This document shows, piece by piece, positions 1 to 5,542 of a DNA stretch of 8,743 nt. Source of the stretch: Candidatus Thorarchaeota archaeon (lineage in GTDB: Archaea > Asgardarchaeota > Thorarchaeia > Thorarchaeales > Thorarchaeaceae); NCBI GenBank assembly GCA_013138615.1, contig WTCK01000061.1:1-8743 (forward strand), in the 5' to 3' direction. The position numbers were made by a program, and so were the translations under genes. The notes beneath the pieces were generated by a model. The model did not search any database. It worked only from the letters and a program-made list of their open reading frames with translations, and had not been told where the DNA came from. The stretch's first letter is position 1. Each line of letters begins with the position of its first letter.

Positions 1-2394
1 ACCAATGATCAGAGCTCCTACCATATCAGAAGGCTCAACCCCGATGTTCATAATGACCGCGCGAGATTGGTAGTACTCTCCCACTTGCGTAATCCGAGGC
101 ATGTCCGCTTCGACCACAATCAAATCGCCTTGGCTTACCACTTGTCCTGCAGGTGCTCTAATCCACATTTCTTCAATGGATGCATCAAGCACGGTACGGT
201 TCTCACCGAAGCCCATTGCGATTGTAACGTTTACTAGCTCGTTGGGGGCTACGGCTCCAAAGTGCCATTTCATGCCCAGTCCAACGGTCCCATCAAAGGT
301 TGTGGAACCGGTCAGATTGTCATCAGAAACGTGTGACCCAATGTCGGACGAGTTTCCGACTTCAAAAGCGTCCAGAGGTCGGCTAGAGTTAATCCCGAAG
401 TAGAAGTCGCGATAATCCTCTGAGATGCCGTAAGCGAATAATTGTTGATTTCCCAGTGCGAATTTTCCGTGGTCATCGAGATCATCAAGGAAAATGTCCA
501 ATGAGTACGCCAAGAATAGACTAACATTAGCAAGCGGCTGATCACCTAGGTTGAGAATGAATGGAGTCACTCGGTAGGCGGTCAGCGGCAGTGGTGACAC
601 CGTAGTCAAGTTGTAGGATTCAACAAGTAAAGTCACGTAAACCTCGTCGTCATAGGACATGATTCCAATCCATCTATTGTACCCTTCATCTCCCTCGGCC
701 ATGGCAACTTGATGCATCTCTCTCTTGACATCGAACATCATAAGGTTCGTCGGGTCCATGTTGTTCCATCGTAGTGAAAACATGCCCATCAGCAAGTGGA
801 TGTTCATTCCCTCCGTCCCGCGTTCGTCCATTGCAACAACAGTCGTTCCGTAACTGCTCATCATGAGACTTGTAGATGCGTTATTGCCAGCAGAACTTAG
901 GATGCCAAGTGCAATGAGAGGAATGCCCGTGGTTCTTACGTGAGGGTCGATTGGTTCTTGCCTTAAACTGAGGTAACTGAATGCAGCTTCTAGGTTGAGG
1001 AGTCCTGCACCAGCGTCATTGGCTCCAAAATTCACCGATGTGGCCGTGTCTCTAAGAACATTGGCTAGGACTATTGGTGTGGCTCTGTCGAACGCCTGCA
1101 TCAGGATGGCAGCCGCCCCTGCGGCGATTGCGGCTGATGCTGCTGTGGAATCTGCAATGATATAGTTGTCATCAAGGTCTTCACCTAGGGCACCTCCCAT
1201 GAGACCCCCGAGACCTCCTAGATCTCCCATATCGCCTAGGCTGAATGACCCCAGTCCGGCTATGCCAGATAAGCCCGCTCCGTGCTTAGCTCCGACAATG
1301 CCCGTGCCCGGAGCAACAATGTCTGGTTTGGTAAGCATTTCTAGTGATGGACCCCTGCCTGAGAAGGCTGGCACTTCTTGCTTCTGCAAGTCGAAAGCTC
1401 CAACAGTGAAAGACTCGGCTGAGCCGCCGGGGGACATAATGGTAAGATAGTCAGGTCCGTCATCTCCGGCCGCGGCTACAACAAATACGCCCTTCTCCGC
1501 TGCAGCCTTCACGGCCATAGCGACTGCATCTCCAGGTGCACCGAAAGTGTTGAAGGGGAGTAGTATGATGTCGGCACCGTGACTACAGGCCCACTGGATT
1601 CCTGCAACAATCCAGCTGGGGACCGCCAAGAGACCTCCGAACGTCACTTTTGCTGATAGGAGGGTGGCCCCAGGAGCAATGCCCACATAGAGCCCATCGG
1701 AGCTGTTACCCGTACCTGCGGCTACTGATGCTGCGTAAGTACCATGTCCTATGATGTCAAACGGTAGCGCGTCAATTTCTGTAAACGAAGCGAAGGCAGT
1801 GACTTTCGTATCAGTCGTCGAGCTGTTGTCATCGAAATCATCAAGATCTGGGTGCATGAAGTCGATTCCAGTATCAAGTACTGCAATTACGATTCCTGAC
1901 CCATTGTACCCCTGTTCCCAGAGGTTTCTCGCCCCTATTGCATCAACAGGTGAAACATATTCATCAATAGCCAGATAGCTGGCAGAATTCTGATGGTCAG
2001 GCACATCGATTGCCCTAGGTTCATTTGACCAGATATTCTTGATGAAACTGCTCCGTGCAAGTTCGATGATTGCGCTACCCATAAGCTTCACACGAAGCAT
2101 GTTCATTGCATCGAACTGTTCGACAATCTCAGCGCGTTTGTCAAGAATGGAGATGGCGCTTCGTGCCTTGTACTCCGCAGCTTCATCGAATCTTACCAAC
2201 AGGTCAATCTGTTCGTCAGTGTCTAATCTATCCACCAGTGACTGGTCAATCTTGGCGAGGGGTGAAGTTCCCTCGGTTTTAGCCAAGGGAATTGACAAAG
2301 CTGCTACGGGCGAGCTGAGCAAGATCATCAGAAGTACTATGACGGCCAGAGGCCTCACAGTATCCATGCTCCTCATCTTCCTCAACCCTACCAT
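1..2394 (-). CDS. Secreted subtilisin-like (S8) protein, probable pseudoprotease; 3' end beyond window
   Basis: The open frame gives 798 codons without a stop and runs off the left edge, so the C-terminus is missing. Residues 1-32 form a signal peptide: basic start, hydrophobic core LAVIVLLMILLSS at 16-28, then an Ala-x-type cleavage region (PVAA). Residues about 50-130 resemble an I9-type propeptide. The subtilase fold covers about 150-475: catalytic Asp174 in VLDTGID and His217 in GHGTYAA. The GTSMAAPHVAG block reads STAASAAIAAG, putting Ala418 at the nucleophile, and Asp311 (AAAGDDG) replaces the oxyanion Asn. A Gly-rich insertion lies just before this block. Residues 480-798 are beta-rich, probably surface modules. 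Eleven N-x-S/T sequons support an extracellular location. ATG at 2394 was chosen because it lies 7 bases past the ATPase stop with GTGAT 6 bases upstream; ATGs at 2376 and 2367 are alternatives that keep the signal peptide. S8 fold is confident, loss of catalysis likely. Confidence 0.88.
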   Translation of the reverse strand, partial: MVGLRKMRSMDTVRPLAVIVLLMILLSSPVAALSIPLAKTEGTSPLAKIDQSLVDRLDTDEQIDLLVRFDEAAEYKARSAISILDKRAEIVEQFDAMNMLRVKLMGSAIIELARSSFIKNIWSNEPRAIDVPDHQNSASYLAIDEYVSPVDAIGARNLWEQGYNGSGIVIAVLDTGIDFMHPDLDDFDDNSSTTDTKVTAFASFTEIDALPFDIIGHGTYAASVAAGTGNSSDGLYVGIAPGATLLSAKVTFGGLLAVPSWIVAGIQWACSHGADIILLPFNTFGAPGDAVAMAVKAAAEKGVFVVAAAGDDGPDYLTIMSPGGSAESFTVGAFDLQKQEVPAFSGRGPSLEMLTKPDIVAPGTGIVGAKHGAGLSGIAGLGSFSLGDMGDLGGLGGLMGGALGEDLDDNYIIADSTAASAAIAAGAAAILMQAFDRATPIVLANVLRDTATSVNFGANDAGAGLLNLEAAFSYLSLRQEPIDPHVRTTGIPLIALGILSSAGNNASTSLMMSSYGTTVVAMDERGTEGMNIHLLMGMFSLRWNNMDPTNLMMFDVKREMHQVAMAEGDEGYNRWIGIMSYDDEVYVTLLVESYNLTTVSPLPLTAYRVTPFILNLGDQPLANVSLFLAYSLDIFLDDLDDHGKFALGNQQLFAYGISEDYRDFYFGINSSRPLDAFEVGNSSDIGSHVSDDNLTGSTTFDGTVGLGMKWHFGAVAPNELVNVTIAMGFGENRTVLDASIEEMWIRAPAGQVVSQGDLIVVEADMPRITQVGEYYQSRAVIMNIGVEPSDMVGALIIG
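1168..1287 (-). other. Gly/Leu/Met-rich insertion in the subtilase domain
   Basis: Residues about 370-409 of the subtilisin-like protein, between the conserved PDIVAPG segment and the block that normally carries the catalytic Ser, are dominated by Gly, Leu and Met with a few Asp (for example GDMGDLGGLGGLMGGALG). Ordinary subtilases have only a short loop here. The frame stays open on both sides, so this is an in-frame low-complexity loop, not a sequence error that shifts the frame. Its role is unknown. Confidence 0.7.
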
Positions 2395-2401
2395 ATGCCC
2401 A

Positions 2402-4084
2402 TCACTTCTCAATTTTTCCAGTAATCAGTCCTCTTGTGATAGCGATATAGTAGTCGACCATATCGGCGACAGCCTTGGTCTTGACAATCTTAATCGCGAT
2501 TTTCTTGTCTTTCAATGCAGTCGCGCATCTTTCAGCGATGATCTGTAGAGGCTCGTCTGTGAAAATCTTTAACAGTTCCCCGCGCTGAAGCACGAATCTG
2601 ACTCCTGTGATGCTTTCAAGCACTTTCCGCGCACGCGGATCAACCTCCTCGAGCACGATTCCGACGCTGAATCCCCTTGATGGCATTTTTTCCTTGAGGC
2701 TTGCAGGAGTGCCAAATGCAACCAAGCTCTTCCCTCGCATGAAGACTGCAACTTTGTCACAGAACTCTGCCTCAGATGGATAGTGTGTAATGACCACAAT
2801 GGAGGTGCCGTACTCTTGGTTGATATAGGTCAGATAGTTCCAGAGTTCGCTACGATTGTCTGGATCCAGCCCACTGGTTGGCTCATCCATAAGGAGCACT
2901 TTGGGCCGGTGGGCAAGAGCTATTGCAATGGATGCTCTCCTCTGCTGCCCCCCACTGAGCTCCTTAGTTGCATTGTTCCCCTTTTCTAGAATATCGAAGT
3001 CCCTTAGGAGTGCCTTTCCCCTCTGTATTAGCTGCCATTCAGGAATATCATACTGCTTGCCGAAGGCGATAATGTTCTCAAGCGGAGTAAAGGTTTCATA
3101 CATGTAGTTAAGGTCTTGCGGACAGTATCCGAAGAAGTGGCGGACCTTGCTCGTCTGTTTCGAGTCTATTCCTGCTATTCTGGCCACTCCTGTGCTTGGG
3201 ATGTCACCGATTAGCGCCTTGATCGTGGTTGTTTTGCCAGCCCCCGATTCGCCTATAATAGCTAGCATTTCGCCCTCTTGAATAGAGAAGGAGACGTTCT
3301 CAATCAGTTTCTTACCGCCTCGAACTGTGACTGTTAGATTGCGTGTAGACAGCACATCCCTGTAGGCTGGGGCTACCTTCCAAGCAAACGGTTGGACATA
3401 GACCTTGTCCGCGAGTATCGTTAGATTTGGATTTGAACTCGGACCAATGAGAAGCTGCGGCTGCGCGATAATGAATATCTTTGGATCTCCCACAGAATCT
3501 TCCGGCTCGACCCGTACTTCAAGGAAACCCTCAAGCAGGATGGGTGCTGGCTTCAAAGAGACACCGACAAGGTTTCCTCTAATCAGTATCGGCAATTTGT
3601 CGGAGGCTCTTCTCCCCCATACGGTGCAGGAAACCTGGCGGCTCTGCCTTACCTTTTCTAGGTCCTTCACTGCCTGCTGAAGGTCGCGTCCATCGTAGTA
3701 GAGGTCATCATCTAGGTTTCTCTTCAGGTAGTTCTGCAAGGTGATTTGGGTGGCGGCAACATCTTCATGTGTAGCGCCCTCGCCTCCCACAGTAAGAACC
3801 GTGTCCAGATTTCCAACCTTCTTCCGACGAAGGTCCTCTTCAACAAGCACCGCGATGCGTCGAGTTAATACTCCTTTCCGAAACTTCAGAATCCTACCCT
3901 TGAAGCGCACTTCTTTTCCCGTTGCGTTAAGCACGCCTTGCACGTCACAGTGCAACTCCCTATCATGCCTGTCGATGCACCAATCAAGTGCCTCTCCCAT
4001 TCTAGATCCTGAGAAATAAGCCTCCTCCACAAACGAGGGCATTTCTCTAGGTGATGGGGCCTCACTACCTGTTTTGGGTTCCAT
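2402..4084 (-). CDS. ABC-2 type exporter ATP-binding protein with unusual N-terminal domain
   Basis: This 560-residue protein should energise the neighbouring permease from the cytoplasmic side. The nucleotide-binding domain spans about 245-465: Walker A GESGAGKT at 278-285, Q-loop Gln323, signature LSGGQ at 376-380, Walker B VLLMDEP at 396-402, and switch His434. All key residues are present, so it should hydrolyse ATP. Residues 469-560 look like the DUF4162-type C-terminal domain common in ABC-2 ATPases, ending in a DMVDYYIAITRG-like helix. Residues about 19-244 precede the nucleotide-binding domain and are not part of a standard ABC ATPase; a typical one is about 310 residues. No transmembrane segment or signal is visible there. 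ATG at 4084 was chosen for its GGAGGAG site 9 bases upstream. ATG at 4102, overlapping the permease stop by one base, would add six residues. Substrate cannot be told from sequence. Confidence 0.93.
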   Translation of the reverse strand: MEPKTGSEAPSPREMPSFVEEAYFSGSRMGEALDWCIDRHDRELHCDVQGVLNATGKEVRFKGRILKFRKGVLTRRIAVLVEEDLRRKKVGNLDTVLTVGGEGATHEDVAATQITLQNYLKRNLDDDLYYDGRDLQQAVKDLEKVRQSRQVSCTVWGRRASDKLPILIRGNLVGVSLKPAPILLEGFLEVRVEPEDSVGDPKIFIIAQPQLLIGPSSNPNLTILADKVYVQPFAWKVAPAYRDVLSTRNLTVTVRGGKKLIENVSFSIQEGEMLAIIGESGAGKTTTIKALIGDIPSTGVARIAGIDSKQTSKVRHFFGYCPQDLNYMYETFTPLENIIAFGKQYDIPEWQLIQRGKALLRDFDILEKGNNATKELSGGQQRRASIAIALAHRPKVLLMDEPTSGLDPDNRSELWNYLTYINQEYGTSIVVITHYPSEAEFCDKVAVFMRGKSLVAFGTPASLKEKMPSRGFSVGIVLEEVDPRARKVLESITGVRFVLQRGELLKIFTDEPLQIIAERCATALKDKKIAIKIVKTKAVADMVDYYIAITRGLITGKIEK

Positions 4085-4093
4085 GGGTTGTTT

Positions 4094-4100
4094 CTCCTCC
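4094..4100 (-). promoter_or_regulatory. Shine-Dalgarno site of the ABC ATPase gene
   Basis: The minus strand reads GGAGGAG, ending 9 bases before ATG 4084. It lies inside the longer possible reading frame that begins at ATG 4102, so it argues for 4084 as the main start. The overlapping TAATG at 4104-4100 could still allow coupled reinitiation at 4102. Confidence 0.6.
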
Positions 4101-4101
4101 A

Positions 4102-5265
4102 TTAGGCTAAGGTTGGCTTCTTCGAGAAGACGAACGTGGCAGCTAGAATCGCTAGTACTGAAAAGCCAACGAGCTTGGCAATTGGAATCAATACGTCGAA
4201 GAGATTCAGTCCTTTGAAGGCCGTATCAATCAGCACTTTCATGCCTTGGTTCATAGGTAGAAAGTCGTCTAGTATACCCACATCGATAAAGAATCCTGAT
4301 AGTATTAGCGTGCCAAACATCAAGAACAGGAACATCTGGTTTGCCTGAAGACGGGACGATGAGAGGGCTGAGATTAGGATTCCAGTGGATGATCCCGTTA
4401 GCGATGTTAGGCTCATAATGAGCACTAGGATTGCGAACTCTGTATTCAACGTCAAGTTGAATGCAATGACCCAGAGCGAAACGAGCAGAAGGGATTGAAA
4501 GAAGCCTATTATGACGTAAGAAATCACTTTGGAAACGACAACCTCAAGCCTGCTGGTTGGCGTGAGCAGCATTCTTCGCAAAGGTATGTCACCAACAATA
4601 GACTGGGCGGAAGTCATCGCAATGCCAAGGTAACTCGAGAAGATTACTATGAATCCCCCGAAGACGATCTCCACGTACCCTCCCGAGGGCATGAACTCAA
4701 TCATCATGGCCGGGAACACTTCCGATTCAATCCAGAGATGCATTCCCCGGAACATAATGGCCGCACCCTGAACTACTCCCATTACTGTCGACTGTTCAAT
4801 AAAGTTGGTAGCGTCCACATGGACCGTGACGTAGGTCGGCTCGTTCAGTGTCAGGTTTTTCTCGAATCCATCCGGAATTACAACATAACCCATGATTGCT
4901 TTGTTGTACATATCTTGGTACGCGTCTGCCTCGTTTGTGTAGAAAATCAGCTCTTCAGCGAGTTCTTCCAGATAGCCTGTGAAGTTCCCTGACAGGTCTT
5001 CACTCTCATAGGTTTCAGTAGTGTCCAGATCAATCAGCCCGATGATTGGTCCTCCCGTGAATTGCTCCGTGCCTTCCATCTCTCCCATACCCCCTCCCAT
5101 TCCCGATAGGTCGTTTTCCTGGGTGACGTAGTAGAGCATTCCAATTGACACGGCAGGAAGTAGGAATATCAAGAAAAGGGCAACTCTGTCCTTCACAATA
5201 AGCCGCAACTCCTTCGCTATCATGTTTCGAATCCGTCGCGAAGGTTTAGTGAAGACCTCGGCCAT
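4102..5265 (-). CDS. ABC-2 type exporter permease with large extracellular domain
   Basis: This 387-residue membrane protein is the likely partner of the ATPase directly downstream. A basic N-terminus (RRIRNMIAKELRLIVKDR) leads into TM1 at about 28-46, followed by an outside domain at about 47-195 and then five hydrophobic segments at roughly 197-215, 248-268, 276-300, 309-327 and 360-380. TM1, a large ectodomain and five grouped TMs is the usual plan of the ABC2_membrane_3 / YhgE-NatB-like half-permeases, which act as homodimers or paired subunits. The ectodomain starts with a Gly/Met-rich stretch at 51-66 and holds N-x-T sequons at residues 94 and 137. ATG 5265 was chosen because GAGGGAG lies 6 bases upstream; ATG 5280 and TTG 5295 are in-frame alternatives. 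It appears to be the first gene of the operon. Substrate is unknown. Confidence 0.92.
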   Translation of the reverse strand: MAEVFTKPSRRIRNMIAKELRLIVKDRVALFLIFLLPAVSIGMLYYVTQENDLSGMGGGMGEMEGTEQFTGGPIIGLIDLDTTETYESEDLSGNFTGYLEELAEELIFYTNEADAYQDMYNKAIMGYVVIPDGFEKNLTLNEPTYVTVHVDATNFIEQSTVMGVVQGAAIMFRGMHLWIESEVFPAMMIEFMPSGGYVEIVFGGFIVIFSSYLGIAMTSAQSIVGDIPLRRMLLTPTSRLEVVVSKVISYVIIGFFQSLLLVSLWVIAFNLTLNTEFAILVLIMSLTSLTGSSTGILISALSSSRLQANQMFLFLMFGTLILSGFFIDVGILDDFLPMNQGMKVLIDTAFKGLNLFDVLIPIAKLVGFSVLAILAATFVFSKKPTLA

Positions 5266-5271
5266 GTTATA

Positions 5272-5278
5272 CTCCCTC
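5272..5278 (-). promoter_or_regulatory. Shine-Dalgarno-like site of the permease gene
   Basis: The minus strand reads GAGGGAG, 6 bases before ATG 5265. Neither the ATG at 5280 nor the TTG at 5295 has a comparable site, which decides the start in favour of 5265. Confidence 0.5.
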
Positions 5279-5347
5279 ATTTTGTGAGTTTTCAAAGACT
5301 GAATGAACTAGCGCGGTACTTGTGGTTCTGCTTAACATCAACGATTT

Positions 5348-5355
5348 GTTATAGG
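5348..5355 (-). promoter_or_regulatory. Possible TATA box for the exporter operon
   Basis: The minus strand reads CCTATAAC, with a purine-rich stretch (CTAAAAG) just upstream that could serve as a TFB contact. If transcription starts about 25 bases downstream, near 5325, the leader to ATG 5265 would be about 60 bases. The match to the archaeal TATA consensus is weak. Confidence 0.3.
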
Positions 5356-5395
5356 CTTTTAGCGTTTGCTACACTAATTGTCTTCTTAGGCTCTA

Positions 5396-5415
5396 GTTCC
5401 CGAACAAGTCCGTTC
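5396..5415. promoter_or_regulatory. Alternating GTTC/GAAC half-sites, possible operator
   Basis: The plus strand carries the near-perfect palindrome GTTCCCGAAC at 5396-5405, followed after 6 bases by a further GTTC at 5412-5415. This gives three alternating half-sites between the two divergent promoters. A dimeric regulator could bind here and affect both directions, but four-base arms are short and chance is a real possibility. Confidence 0.22.
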
Positions 5416-5455
5416 AGGCTACAGTAAAGAATGCGGTGTCATAAACACGCACATG

Positions 5456-5466
5456 ATACATAAATA
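5456..5466 (+). promoter_or_regulatory. Probable TATA box for the glycosidase-like gene
   Basis: ATACATAAATA lies in the only strongly A/T-rich run ahead of the plus-strand gene and resembles the archaeal TATA consensus. A start site about 25 bases downstream would fall near 5488-5492, giving a leader of about 50 bases before TTG 5543. A second A/T-rich run, ATTTTAT at 5476-5482, is a weaker alternative. Confidence 0.45.
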
Positions 5467-5490
5467 GCCAAACCCATTTTATCTCCAGCA

Positions 5491-5507
5491 AGCTGTTGTC
5501 GACAGCT
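5491..5507 (+). repeat. Inverted repeat AGCTGT-N5-ACAGCT in the leader/start-site region
   Basis: Two perfect 6-base arms (5491-5496 and 5502-5507) flank a 5-base loop and lie about 25 bases after the probable TATA box, at the expected transcription start. In DNA it could be an operator overlapping the start site; in RNA it could be a small hairpin at the very 5' end. No run of T follows, so it is not a terminator. Confidence 0.4.
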
Positions 5508-5529
5508 ATTCCCTTGGAAACCCTGCTTT

Positions 5530-5534
5530 GAGGT
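5530..5534 (+). promoter_or_regulatory. Shine-Dalgarno site deciding the TTG start
   Basis: GAGGT lies 8 bases before TTG 5543 and matches the core of the archaeal ribosome binding site. The upstream in-frame TTG at 5528 has no such site and overlaps this one by a base. No in-frame ATG or GTG is near, so a TTG start seems unavoidable. Confidence 0.45.
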
Positions 5535-5542
5535 CAATCATC

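Noticed and set aside
1135..1149. Ser416 or Ser420 as the catalytic nucleophile
   Set aside because: Each is two residues out of register with the ungapped GTSMAAPHVAG/STAASAAIAAG alignment anchored on Thr417 and Gly426. A local structural shift cannot be fully excluded without a model.
1166..1450. Plus-strand Pro/Arg/Ser-rich open frame
   Set aside because: It is the complement of the Gly-rich insertion and neighbouring subtilase codons; proline here is simply reversed glycine codons.
1..2394. Subtilase gene as a decayed pseudogene
   Set aside because: All 798 codons are open without a stop or frameshift, the signal peptide, Asp and His motifs are intact, and it keeps operon spacing. Loss of catalysis with an intact frame fits a pseudoenzyme better than decay.
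2039..2548. Plus-strand open frame of 169 codons
   Set aside because: It lies antisense to the start of the subtilase gene and the end of the ATPase gene, has a Ser-rich composition typical of a reverse-strand shadow, and shows no domain or ribosome binding site.
4495..4992. Plus-strand open frame of 165 codons
   Set aside because: Entirely antisense to the well-supported permease; its His/Asn/Arg-rich translation has no recognisable pattern.
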